NCBI GenBank assembly: GCA_025603075.1
Contig: MU626503.1
Span: forward strand, 1 to 26,885
Direction: 5' to 3'
Length of the DNA: 26,885 nt
DNA from: Neoconidiobolus thromboides FSU 785
Lineage: Eukaryota; Entomophthoromycota; Entomophthoromycetes; Entomophthorales; Neoconidiobolaceae
Shown: positions 1 to 11,115 of the stretch, one piece after another
Position numbering within the stretch: the first letter of the stretch is position 1
How the letters are laid out: each line of letters starts with the position of its first letter
Position numbers and translations under genes: made by a program
The notes under the pieces: generated by a model
Databases searched by the model: none
What the model was told of the DNA's origin: nothing
Seen by the model: the letters and a program-made list of their open reading frames with translations, nothing else

Positions 1-2
1 AT

Positions 3-1040
3 GGATGTTCATACTCTGAACTTGATATCTCCACTTGCAAGATTAAGCCACCAACTCCACCAGCATGTCCAAAACCTGAAGAAACTAAGTTGAAGTGTAC
101 TTCTACCCCAGCTAGTGATTCTACTTTCTACAATCCAGGAAAGAATGTATGTTGGTCATCAAACAAAGACAACTCATACAACTGTCAACCAGCTGGAGCT
201 GATGGTAAATGCTTAAAGAATGAAGTTGATGTCTCTACATGTAAGAAATTACCTCCTCCACCAACCTGTCCACCAGAAACTTCTTATTACTTAGAGTGTG
301 ATGCTGGAGCCGGTAATATTGGTTATGCTGGAAAACCAGGAGATAATGTATGTTGGATCCTTAACGGTGATAAATGGTCATGTAAACCAAAAGGTAAAGA
401 TGGATGCTCATACTCTGAAATGGATATCACCAAATGCCCATTCAACACTCCAAAACCACCTGCATGTCCACCAATGGATAATGGTGATCTTAAATGCACC
501 ACTAAATCTGGTTCTACTAGTACCTTTGATAACTTTAGTCCAAACACTTGTTGGTCACTTAACAAGGATAATACTTGGGCCTGTCAACCATACGGCAAAG
601 ATGGATCTTGTCGCCTTGATGAAGTTGATGTCTCTAAATGTGAGCATAACAAATGTGTCCCAATCGATGCTAAATGTAGTACCTATGGAGGTTCCATTGG
701 TATCACTGATCCAAATGCACCAGCATGCTGGATTAAAGGAAAATTAGGTGTATATAAATGTGTTGATAAGAACTATAGTGGAAAATGTAATACCGGTTAT
801 ACTGATATCACTGAATGCTATCCACGATGCCCACCATCTACTGCTACTTCTAATACCAGTGGTAAATCCGTTTCTGTTCAAGCTCCAGATGCTAAATTCC
901 CTTGTTGGACTGCTGAACCTAAAGGTCAAGATATGACTTTTAAGAGTGCTGGTTATAATTCTAAGGGCAAATGTCCACTCTATTACGCTGATGTAACCAA
1001 GTGTAACTACACTTATGATGTCGATGATGCTGACTTTTAA
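3..1040 (+). CDS. Cysteine-rich repeat protein, probably extracellular (5' end outside window)
   Basis: The frame is open from the window edge to TAA at 1038-1040, so the start and any signal peptide are missing. The protein is a string of modules of about 55-60 residues with six cysteines in the order CP..., (L/K)C, CW, (S/N)C, (K/R)C, (S/T)xC. Modules are joined by proline-rich linkers such as KLPPPPTCPP. One partial and five further modules can be seen. The last (about 826-1004) keeps only four cysteines and ends in an acidic tail. Each module carries GKDG or GADG before the fifth cysteine and E(V/M/L)D(V/I)(S/T) before the sixth. Even cysteine spacing suggests disulfide-bonded secreted domains, which is inference. 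The codons are clearly richer in C and G at third positions than in neighbouring genes, as in a highly expressed gene. I do not recognise the family; a wall, adhesive or effector role is possible but unproven. Confidence 0.8.
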   Translation, partial: GCSYSELDISTCKIKPPTPPACPKPEETKLKCTSTPASDSTFYNPGKNVCWSSNKDNSYNCQPAGADGKCLKNEVDVSTCKKLPPPPTCPPETSYYLECDAGAGNIGYAGKPGDNVCWILNGDKWSCKPKGKDGCSYSEMDITKCPFNTPKPPACPPMDNGDLKCTTKSGSTSTFDNFSPNTCWSLNKDNTWACQPYGKDGSCRLDEVDVSKCEHNKCVPIDAKCSTYGGSIGITDPNAPACWIKGKLGVYKCVDKNYSGKCNTGYTDITECYPRCPPSTATSNTSGKSVSVQAPDAKFPCWTAEPKGQDMTFKSAGYNSKGKCPLYYADVTKCNYTYDVDDADF

Positions 1041-2228
1041 ATAGCTTCCACAAATAAATTATAGATTAAATCTTAAATTGTTTTTATTATTTCATAAATT
1101 TGGATAAATTTTATTTTTCAGAATTATTAAGTATTTTTGTATAGATTGATATTTCAAGGTCAAGTTAAAGAAAAAGGCTTCTTTAGTTCCTAAATTTAGG
1201 CAGTAAATAAGTTTAATTTGAATTTTGACTGTTATTTTAAAGCTGGAATATTTTAGGCTAATGAAACCAAAAAATTAGGCAAGAAAATTTAGCTTCACAA
1301 TATGACTATTTGATAAAAGTACATCTTAAAAATAATTCTACTGTTTTAAACTAATTTACATGAAAAAATGAGTAAGTTTTTATTGCTAACTTTTATAATA
1401 TTGAAGCATAAATACAAATAAATCTACACATTTTTTAATTAGTTTTTTTTTTTTTTTATATAAATGAATGTTTTTTATATTGTAAATATTAGCTTACGTT
1501 TAAAGAACTTAAAATTAATGTTAGCTTTAAAACTTGATACCAATTTATTTATTTAATAATCTATAGAATTTTTTTCATTAAATTACTTGATATTTTTAAA
1601 AATCTATATTACAGAAATAAACAAAAAACGAAATTGAAAATCAACATTTTCCAATTTAAACCAAATTTTTAAACTTATCAACATACATTTTTTACTAAAT
1701 ATAGAATAAATTTAGAACATTTTGAATAAAATAAGTCGAGTATCATATTTGAGCTTATTGTAGCAAAGTAACAAATTTTAGCAACACTTATTTTTGAACC
1801 TTATACTGTTAAATGCCAAAAATTCGGCTTTTTAACTACTAAAATGCCTACATATACAAAAACATACTCTCTCATTTGATTTAACTTCTATTTACTTAGT
1901 TATAGGGCTAATAATTATTGATTCTTATTGAAAATAATCATTGATTAAATTATTAAAAATTGTGTTCAATACTTGATTAAAAATTGAAGAAATTTAAAGA
2001 ACATCTCCCATAATTAAGCGAAGTACTAATCAAATTGATTCGCTCAAGAAAATAGATATTGAAAATTTTGTCAATATTAAGTGAATGATTGGATCTATAA
2101 AATGAGTTGAGATGAAAATTAACAAATCAAAATGAAAAGTTAAGTTTGAATTCAAGTAAATAAAAAATACAACTTTTAGTCTCAATATCAACGTAATAAT
2201 TCTCAATTAAAGAACACGAATTGAGTTT
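1041..2228. other. Intergenic spacer, no gene seen
   Basis: This AT-rich stretch of about 1.2 kb lies between the cysteine-rich gene and the Swi1-like gene, which point the same way. It has a T-run near 1441-1457 and no frame with family resemblance. It presumably holds the terminator of the first gene and the promoter of the second, but I see no distinct motif. Confidence 0.6.
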
Positions 2229-4284
2229 ATGGATTCCAATTATAATTACAGTCAAGGTTTGTATGGCGGGTATGATATGATGAATATGAATCAAACTCCA
2301 ACAATGAATCCAAATTTAAATCAAAATCAAAATCAAAATCAAAATCAAAATATTAACATATTAAATTATCCCACGGACTTTAATAACGAAAATTATACCA
2401 ATGGTCCCAATTCAATGTATCAAAATGACAACTTACTAAATCAAAATAATCAATTTGATAACCAAGATACCACTTGGAATATAAATATTCAAAATAGAGA
2501 CCAAAATTTAAATATGATGAATATGAATAGTAGTAATATTTTAAATGAAGACCAAATGCTACCAGAAGGTGATAAGGATAAGTTCAATAATAACTTGAAT
2601 CTGAATTCACAAAATTTTAACTTTAACAATCCAGCAAATTTAAATAAAGGTATTTTTTTTTGCCAACTTTTTAAAATAATGTATTAATAATTCATCTTTA
2701 ATTAGATGCTTCATTTAATATCAATGACTTGCAGCAAGGATATAATTCACTAAACTATCAATATAATGGCGTAGGTATAGATAACATGAATAATTTTCAA
2801 AATATTGAAATGGGGAATTTTAATAATGAATATACACAAAATCAAGAAAAGATGAAGTTAAATGATAGTGCTAATAGTTCGTTTACAGATCAAAATAGCA
2901 CTCAACAAAATTACATTAATAATTATCAATCAAATAATTCCATTAAAGTCAATGATAATATTAACAACAATGAGTATGATCAATCAATGAATCAATTTAA
3001 TAAATCTCAAAGAAATAATTTAGAATTTCAAGGTTTGTCCAATTTAAATTCTCCAAATAAAATAAGAACATTTAATAACCCTAATTTGGAAAACCTTTAT
3101 CAGGCTAAGTTATCGAATGCTCTTACTCCAAATATTCGTCCATTAGACAACAATTTAACTTCATTTAACCCCAATTTTGCCCAACAACAACAAGCTCAAC
3201 AACAAGCTCAACAACAACAAGTTCAACAACAACAAGTTCAACAACAACAAGTTCAACAACAACAAGTTCAACAACAAGCTCAAGTTGCTATGATGAATAA
3301 CAACAATTTCAATCGAATGCAATACATAAAACAAGATTATTATAACAACATTAATAACAATATGAGAAATTATCCTTATCCACAACCAAAATTAATGAAT
3401 AACACAATGGGAATGAATCCTAATTTAATAGAGAATAATCGAGATAGTAATGAGAAGGGATACAATCAAGAGATACTTCAATACCAAAAATCACGTACTA
3501 ATTCATTAAACAATTCTAATGTTTCTACTCCACGCCCACCAATGTCATTGAATCTCAATAATACCTTTCAAGGCTATTTACCTAAAAGTAGCTCGAATTT
3601 AACACCCAAATTATCAATGGAGATTAAAAATGAAAATAAAGTTCAAACTAAAGATACACAAAATATATTACCTACTAAACCAGACGGAGGTTACGATATT
3701 GAATTAATACGATCCCAATGTATCAATGATAAAGGCCAATTTTATACTTATATTAAAGCATTAACAGGTTATGATAATGAAAAGAAAATCTCAGTATTTG
3801 GAGAAGATTTAGATTTACATAAACTATGGATTACAATAATATCATTAAAAGGAATCCATGTTGTTGGACGAAGTCGATTATGGTCCAATGTTCATAATTC
3901 CTTAGAATTTAATATTGAGCCTAAAAAAGTAAGTTCTAAAATTAAGCCCATTTATATGAAATATTTGTTCAAATTAGAACAAATTGCTTATCCAGATTTT
4001 AGTATTATTAAACAAGAAGGTAATTCATTGTTTTCATTTTTTAATTTACTTTTTAATATTTATATAGGGCCGGTTAAACCCAACCTTAATAATCAAAATG
4101 AACAACAACAACAACAACAGGTAAAATTATAGTTAGTGTTTAAGATAATGCAAACTAATGTTATTTTATTAGAACTCAAATACATTTAATAATATACCAA
4201 ATATGCCCAATATGTTAAATCAAAATAATTCGGATAAAATACCACAGTTAAATAAATCTATCTTTAGACCGCCAATCACAATGG

Positions 4285-4356
<72 letters not shown>

Positions 4357-4601
4357 TGAAATTTAATTATAATAATAAATTAAGCCAACTGTTAACCAAT
4401 GATGATAAAATGATATCAATGCAAAATGAACAATTAAGAAAAAATTCAATTCAAAATGAACAAATTCGGAAGAACTCAATGCAAAATTTGAATCTAAATT
4501 TAGATAATAATAAACATAATGTTAATAATTTATTAAACCCAAAAACACCACTATATAATCCAATCAATTCAAATCTATTAAATACAACGAATAATCAAGG
4601 A

Positions 4602-4632
<31 letters not shown>

Positions 4633-5966
4633 TGTTGAATAATTTACAAATTAAAGATTCAAAAACAGTTAATAATAATAATAATCTTAAAGAAGAACGA
4701 ATTGTACCATATGATTATGTACCATTTATTAGAAAATTAGAAACATATGGTGGTATTAATTTAAATTTATTTAGTTATAATAAAAATAAAGAGGATATAT
4801 TTAATATTGGTTCCGGCCAAATTATTAAAATCCATCAAATTACTATGAGTTTACAAAGTAATCAACAAATTGAAATTAATAATTCAATTAATACATTAAT
4901 TTATTTATCTCAAGAAGTAGAATTATCTTTATTAAATTGTCAACGATTATTACATGTATTATATTGTTTATTAAAAGAAGATTATAATTATTTAAACAAT
5001 CAATATAATAATAATAATAATAATATAAAATCAATAAATTATTTCCAATTACTAAACAATTTATCTAATGATTTGTTAGATTTAAAAATAGGATTAAACG
5101 AAGATATTAAACTAAGAGTTAATCGATCCTTAGGAATTCTATTAATATTAAGGAATTTATCATTTATACCAATTAATCAAAGTTATTTAGCTAATTCTAT
5201 CGAAGTATTACAATTAATCTTATTGTATAATCAATTACCAAAAATAGAATTGGAATATAATTTAGAATTAAAAAAACATAGTATTACATTATTTTCTAAT
5301 ATAATGGAATTTTTTAAAATCGAATTCAATATATCTAGTTCAACCATAATAATGATATTACAATTAATGATGGAATTTTTACCTATGGACAATAATACTG
5401 ATAATGATAATAATAATAATTCATTATATCCATCTTTAGCATTAGAATGTTTTGTTAAATTATCTACTTGGGATCAACATCGTATGATATTAAATCAAGA
5501 ACAATATCATTATTATATGTTACAATATTTACAATCTATTAATAATTCCATACAAAAAATAATATTATATCAAAATGAAAATTATACGAACATGAATTAT
5601 TTTGATGAAGAAAGATTAACCTTTTTACAATATTTATTAATGGCATTAAATAATGTTTTAATTTTATTACCATTTAATAATGAGCAAAAAATAGAATTCA
5701 AAGTGAAACAAGTATTATTTAATTTATTATTATTAATTCAATGCTTATTAAGATTAAGTAATCAACAACAATATATTGAGTTAGGTTTAAATGATATACT
5801 TAATAAAATGATATTAAGAGCATTAAATTCCATTTATCAAGTATATTTAAAATATCCTACTTTTTCTTGGATAATTAATATTAATTTGAAACTTACTGAG
5901 CTACTTGAAATTCCCAATTTACATCCAGAGATTATGTCCAATGTTTTACAGATATTAAAAGTATAA
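2229..5966 (+). CDS. SWI1: Swi1-like ARID protein, SWI/SNF chromatin remodelling subunit
   Basis: Exons 2229-2649, 2706-4019, 4068-4120 and 4173-5966 join into about 1193 codons. The N-terminal half is low complexity, rich in Asn and Gln, with a QA/QV repeat at 3181-3292. An ARID DNA-binding domain follows at about residues 475-577; GEDLDLHKLW, the GI.VVGRSRLW segment and SSKIKPIYMKYLFKLE match its helices. A run of 23 Asn (4287-4355) precedes a C-terminal helical domain (about 770-1193) with LGILLILRNLSF, typical of the Swi1/BAF250 C-terminal region. In this family the protein is the ARID subunit that helps recruit nuclear SWI/SNF to promoters. The second intron (4020-4067) is 48 nt with no in-frame stop, so its retention would add 16 residues. 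An alternative last intron (5961-6016) would swap the final Val for 12 codons ending at 6055. Domain assignment is firm; exact exon ends are inferred. Confidence 0.85.
3181..3292 (+). repeat. Tandem QA/QV-coding repeat in the Swi1-like gene
   Basis: The units CAACAACAAGCT and CAACAACAACAAGTT repeat in frame and give alternating QQ(Q)A and QQQV. The tract lies in the disordered N-terminal half, before the ARID domain. Confidence 0.85.
4287..4355 (+). repeat. (AAT)23 microsatellite coding polyasparagine
   Basis: Twenty-three uninterrupted AAT codons follow Met-Asp in the Swi1-like protein. Perfect codon purity suggests ongoing slippage. A shorter AAT run occurs at about 4600-4632. Confidence 0.9.
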
Positions 5967-6255
5967 ATTCAATATACAATATAACAGCTTATTTAAGTAG
6001 CCTATCTTTTATTCAGAGATTTTGTCCTTCATTTTATAAATTTTTAAAAGTATAAACTCATAGCTTATAAATGTTCTTTTTTATATATAAATATATTACT
6101 ATTTTTTTTAAACAAAATAAAAAAATAAAAGAATATCACTATTTTTTCATATATATGTTATAATTTTATTATTAATATTAGATTAAGAAATGATAGTATA
6201 TTAAAATGAAATATTTAAAAAAAGCTAAAAACCGAAGTCAATTTGTTATTTAAAA

Positions 6256-6274
6256 TTATTTTTTAGTTATTGTT

Positions 6275-6341
<67 letters not shown>

Positions 6342-6852
6342 CACTGTTATTATTATTATTCATTTGCATCTTATTAATAAATTGAGGTAACTGGGAGCTC
6401 AGATCAATTTTAGGTAAATTAGTACCAACAATCAGTTTATTTCCTTTTACTTCCACTTCTTTTTTTTCTTCTTCAATTACCTTGTTTTCAATTTCAGAAC
6501 CTTCTTTTTCTTTTAATAAATTTTTATAATAGATACCTTGTGGATATAGTTGATTTAAATCAGAATTTAATACTTTTAAATACTCTTGTTGACCATTCGA
6601 GGTTAAATAAATGGGTGTAGCTACATATATCGTTTTAGTAGCTAATTGAGACGGATTAGAAGTGGAAAGATAGGAGTAATGAATTGTTGGGGTAGGTAAA
6701 GCAAGTGAGGGTTCTAAAGATGATATGGAGTTTGAATAACTAATGATAGTAGAAGATAAAGAAAACGAAGTTTCTAAGCTGGATATTGGGGTAATGAAAT
6801 TAGGTAATAATTGAGCCGAAACGGAGTTGAGAAATAATGAAAGAAATAGCAT
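6256..6852 (-). CDS. Ser/Thr-rich secreted protein with C-terminal polyasparagine
   Basis: A single exon of 198 codons, from ATG at 6852-6850, has an in-frame stop upstream and no earlier ATG. The first 15 or so residues (MLFLSLFLNSVSAQ) look like a signal peptide with cleavage after SVSA. A Ser/Thr/Leu-rich stretch (about 20-75), which could be O-glycosylated, follows. Then come a Tyr-containing segment, a Lys/Glu-rich charged stretch (about 113-137) and a tail of more than 20 Asn, coded by an AAT microsatellite, ending in TTITKK. No known domain is seen. It is convergent with the Swi1-like gene, with about 290 bp between the ends. A secreted or wall-associated protein is the best reading; its function is unknown. 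Confidence 0.6.
6270..6341 (-). repeat. AAT microsatellite (polyAsn) at the end of the secreted-protein gene
   Basis: TTA repeats on the + strand read as AAT codons on the minus strand and give the C-terminal polyasparagine tail of the gene at 6256-6852. Confidence 0.85.
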
Positions 6853-7575
6853 ATTTTTAGATAATAAGTCTAAATTAATTAATTAATTAATTATAGAGAA
6901 ACTGGAGTGTAAAATTTAATCTCTTTTTCAATATTGATCTTTGTTTATATACTCCTTGATTATGTAGAATTTTCGACTAGTTTTATTACATATCTCTAGA
7001 GTTTAGAATTTAAACTCTCTCTTTTATGATTTTTAAAAGGTTGATCATACTTCATTTTTAGTAATATAAAATTTTCTTAGAATTTGATTTTTTTAAGTTT
7101 GTTCAACAGTAAAATCTTATTAAAATAGATGGGCGTTTTATTTAGAATAATGGATTAAACTTTAAATTGCCACTAAAACACGATTTTAAATTGTTAAAAA
7201 ATTTAAATTTTTTTAAACTGTTAAGAGTTTGAGACGTAGATTATGATTTCTTCAAATTAATGATTTTAGGACTTTAGTTTTAATATCATTTATTAGTAAA
7301 TTGAGTTTTTTTTAAAATATTAATATAAAATATATTATAAGTTCAACTAATTTATAAATTATTAAATCCTTAGTACTTTGAATGTTAGAATTTAAATTCT
7401 TCAAAAATTCTTGAATAATGAGGTCATTACCACCTTCAAAAAATTCTTCAACAAACAGGATCGAATTTACAAGAATAAAAAAAAGCATCGAAATTAATTC
7501 AATTTTATTTTTCAATAAAAAGAAAAATACAAACTACGCAATATATTCATAGAAAGAAACCAAGGATTATTCAAT
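6853..7575. promoter_or_regulatory. Divergent intergenic region between the secreted-protein gene and TOM70
   Basis: This 723-bp region separates two genes read outward and must hold both promoters. TTAA/TAAT repeats lie at 6873-6893, just upstream of the minus-strand start. A minus-strand frame at 7312-7515 lacks a good start and family resemblance and I treat it as chance. No specific factor site could be assigned. Confidence 0.45.
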
Positions 7576-9746
7576 ATGGAAAGCAATCCATCTATAGTTA
7601 CGACTACATCCGAAAGCTGGATTGATAAACTTAAAAATCAAGACTGGAAGTTTTATGCTGGTATAGTGACCACCGTAGCATTGGCTGGTTTAGGTGTATC
7701 TGCTTTATATTATTCAACGAGACCACCAAGTGATAAAAAAAATAAAATAAAAGGGAAAAAGAAGGATAAGTTAGGTAAATACATTAAATTTTTGATTATT
7801 TAAAGTAAAAAAAAATTAAATCACTATTTCAGATACAGTGTATGAACCTTTATTAGAAGAAGTCATCCCAACTCCAACTTTAAAAGAAGGTAATTTAGAA
7901 GAGTTTAAGTTGGCTTATACAATGAAATCCGATGAAATTAATAGCCTAAGCTTACAAGTAAGATAAATAGATAAATGCCAAACGTTAACATATTAACTGT
8001 TACACTAGCAAAAAGAGAGTTATTCTCAAGTCTTAAAAGAAGGAGGAAATAATTTATTTCGAGAAAAAAAAATCAAGTCAGCAATTTCCACCTATACTAA
8101 AGCATTAGAATTTGCCTTAAATCCCATATTTTATGCCAATAGAGCAGCTTGTCATGCCAATTTGGATAATCATCAACAAACTATTGAAGATTGTAGTAAT
8201 GCTGTTAAATTAGATAATAAATATATCAAAGCTTATGCAAGAAGAGCTCATGCTTTTGAAGCTTTAGAACATACTAGAGAAGCTTTGGATGGTAAATTTG
8301 ATTATTTTTTTTAATATCAAAAAAAGGGATATTAAAATTTCTTTTTTTTAGATTATGTTACGGTATATGTACTCTCTAAAGCTACTAATTTACAAGCCAA
8401 AGAAAGCGCTAGTAAAGCTATTGACCTTATTGCTGAAAGAGAAGCAGAATTGTTATATAAAGTAAGCTAAATTATAAAATAGATAGGATATTAGTAATAA
8501 TAGTTAAATAGGACAAAACACCAGGAGTACCATCTACTTCATTGATTATTTCATTTTTTAATGCATTTGGAATGGGTAAGTTTAGACTTAATTCTAATAT
8601 AACAATATTAATATAATAATATTAATTAGATGCTCAAGAAAGTATTGAAGTTAAAGAAAAGGCAGACGAAATTTATCTATCAGCTATTAATAATTTAAAA
8701 AATAGAAACTATGAATCAGCATATGAACAATTACAACAATACATAACTAGTGGAACTACCTATAAAAATGAAGCTATTGTTTATCGATCCGCTTATTACT
8801 TTTTAATGCAAATGTATGATGAAGCAATCAATGACATCGATAATGTTTTGTTAAATGATCCTAAGAATATAAGATGTTATATATTAAAATCATATCTAGT
8901 ATTAGAAAGAGGTCATTATGATGAAGCAATAAAATTAATATTAGAAGCCAAAGAAATAGAACCAAGAAACAAAAATGTAATTTATCAATTAGCCCAATTA
9001 TTATTTGCTTCTGGGGATTGTGATGGAAGTGTTGAATTATATAAATTAGCTTTGGAAATTGACCCTAATTATTTATTGGCATATATTCAGTTAGGAGTAG
9101 CTTATTTTAAAGCTGGTCAACAAGAAGAAAGTCGAAAAATTTACGATCAATTAATTTTAACGCATAAAAACTCAGCTGAAGCTCATAATTATTATGCAGA
9201 AATGTTACTGACTTTAGGAGATTTCGATAAAGTTAATGAAGAATTGAATAAATCTATTGAATTGGATGATAAATACCCTTTGCCCCTCATTAATAAAGCA
9301 ATTATTCATATTGATCACGGTCAATATCAAGAAGCTAATCATTTCCTTTTAAAAGCAGTAGAATGTAAGTTAATTTTATAAATCAGCTTTTATATTTATT
9401 AAAATTAATACAATATTTTGTTGACTTATTGTTTAGTGGACCCAAGATCAGATTTAGTCCAAGCTAGCTTAGCACAAACATATGCTTATTTATATCAAAC
9501 TAGAGAAGCAGCTGAAACTTATCAAGCTTGTATTGAACATGCACGAAGTCAATATGAAGCTAAACTGTTTATTTGTTATAAAGAGGTAATTTTAATTTCA
9601 ATACTATTATAAGTTAATCTAATCAATCCTTTTATATATAGTCTTGTTTAGCTTTATTAAGATTTATCGAAAATCATCCAGATTTAACAGAATATATTAA
9701 GGAATTATTTTTAAACAATTTTAGTAAAGAATCCAAGTATATTTAG
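7576..9746 (+). CDS. TOM70: Mitochondrial import receptor Tom70
   Basis: Exons 7576-7774, 7833-7957, 8009-8291, 8352-8461, 8512-8575, 8630-9364, 9437-9585 and 9642-9746 join in frame into about 589 codons; the yeast protein is 617. An N-terminal anchor (about residues 27-47, FYAGIVTTVALAGLGVSALY) is followed by a basic KKNKIKGKKKDK stretch, as expected of an outer-membrane protein facing the cytosol. The TPR clamp begins near residue 112 (LKEGGNNLFREKKIKSAIS, then FYANRAACHANL and KAYARRAHAFEAL) and would bind Hsp70/Hsp90 C-termini. A longer TPR array fills exons 6-7, including VELDPRSDLVQASLAQTY across an intron. The role known for the family is docking chaperone-bound precursors, especially carrier proteins, for the TOM complex. 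All introns are GT-AG and 50-72 nt. Confidence 0.93.
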
Positions 9747-9885
9747 TTTTTATAAAGTCAAGATTCTAATAAAAATTTATTAAAATAATCAAATTTAGTT
9801 TTAAAGTTTTATTTAATTGGTTAAATTTTGTTTTTAAAATGACATTGAGTTTTTTACTTTTGTCTTTTGTTTTGCATTATTTAAT

Positions 9886-11106
9886 ATGAAAATTGGTAGA
9901 TTGAATTTAAAAAACAAAAAGTTAATATTTAATTTAATAATAAATTATAGCATGTTTACAATATGATATTCAATTTAAAGAAATTGAATTAAATTGTAAA
10001 AAAGTAGAATCTATGATACAAGAGTAATTAATTTATAACACAATAATAGTAATAAAATGTAAAATATAAATTAATAAATATTTAGTTTAATTGAGTTACC
10101 AGATATTCTTATTTTACCTGAAATGAGTTTAACTGGTAAATTATTTTATTTCATTATTTTATATTATATATTAATCTTTTATTAAAGGTTATATGTTTGA
10201 AAATCAAGATGATATCAAAGCATATGTTGATTTATATGATCCAATAAAACTTTTATGGAAAGGAAAGAATGTGAGTTGGGGAATTAAATTAAGTATTATT
10301 TTATATTTAAAAATAGCTATTACCCTTCTTATTAATAATCAACTTTTTATTATTTATAGCAAAACAGTATAACATTACGCTAATTTTAAGTTTCCCAGAA
10401 AAAAATATATCTACAGAAAATTATTATAATAGCTGTGTTGTAATTGATCCTAATGGAATGATATTACATCATTATCAAAAACATTTCTTATATTTAATTG
10501 ATGAACGATGGGCTATGAGTGGACCTTCATTTTCTACTTTTTGTTATCAACAAAAGAAGCTGGGGATTGGCATTTGTATGGATTTAAATAATTCTAATGA
10601 ATTAGATTCTTTTATGAAATTTGAATTTGCTACTTATCATCATCAAATGAAAACTGAAATTATTATTATTACAATGAACTGGATATTATCTGATAAGTTA
10701 TTTTATTTCAATCTATTCTATTGGCTGTTTCGATTATCTCCATTATTAAAGGAACTAGAGAAAGAAATTATTATTATTGGATGTAATAGAATAGGGACTG
10801 AAAAAGACATTACATTTACAGGTAAATTTAAAACTAAATTTATTTGAATTATTAGGTTAACTTAATAATTATTTTATAGGCACTTCATTTGCTATAAAAT
10901 TTAGTAAACAATTACAACAGTCATCTGAAAATTGTATATCGCTATTAAAATTTATAAAACAACATATTAATTTAGAAGAATTAACTGAAAATCAATTAAC
11001 TTATTTAAATAATTTATTAGATTACATACTACCATATATAAATCATATTTATATTTTAAATTATCTAAATAATAATGAAGAAGATACGCTACTTATGACT
11101 ATTTAA
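9886..11106 (+). CDS. NTA1: Protein N-terminal amidase Nta1-like (nitrilase superfamily)
   Basis: Exons 9886-9895, 9951-10023, 10086-10135, 10188-10270, 10368-10821 and 10880-11106 give about 298 codons. The ten-base first exon supplies MKI and joins to make MKIACLQYDIQFKEIEL. The nitrilase triad is visible: Glu40 in ILPEMSLTGY, Lys110 in HHYQKHFLY and Cys142 in GIGICMDLN. Later motifs, KFEFATY and the IIIGCNRIGTEKDITFTG region, are those of yeast Nta1, which deamidates N-terminal Asn and Gln so that proteins enter the Arg/N-degron pathway. It is shorter than the yeast enzyme (about 457 residues) and lacks the long insertions. Intron 4 needs the acceptor at 10367, not the nearer one at 10359, to keep the frame. 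The stop lies nine bases from the convergent UBC6 stop. Confidence 0.88.
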
Positions 11107-11115
11107 TAACAATTA

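Noticed and set aside
298-936. Other-frame readings within the cysteine-rich gene
   Set aside because: They lack the regular cysteine modules and are shadows of the frame at 3-1040.
3161-3385. Leucine-rich frame opposite the Swi1-like gene
   Set aside because: It is the complement of the CAA repeats (TTG = Leu) and has no independent support.
5961-6055. Extra last intron and exon of the Swi1-like gene
   Set aside because: Splice sites exist (5961-6016) and would give 12 more codons, but the plain stop at 5966 is equally good; kept only as an alternative.
7312-7515. Small hydrophobic reading frame on the minus strand upstream of TOM70
   Set aside because: It opens with TTG rather than ATG, has no recognised similarity and lies in a promoter region; the hydrophobic residues follow from AT-rich codons.
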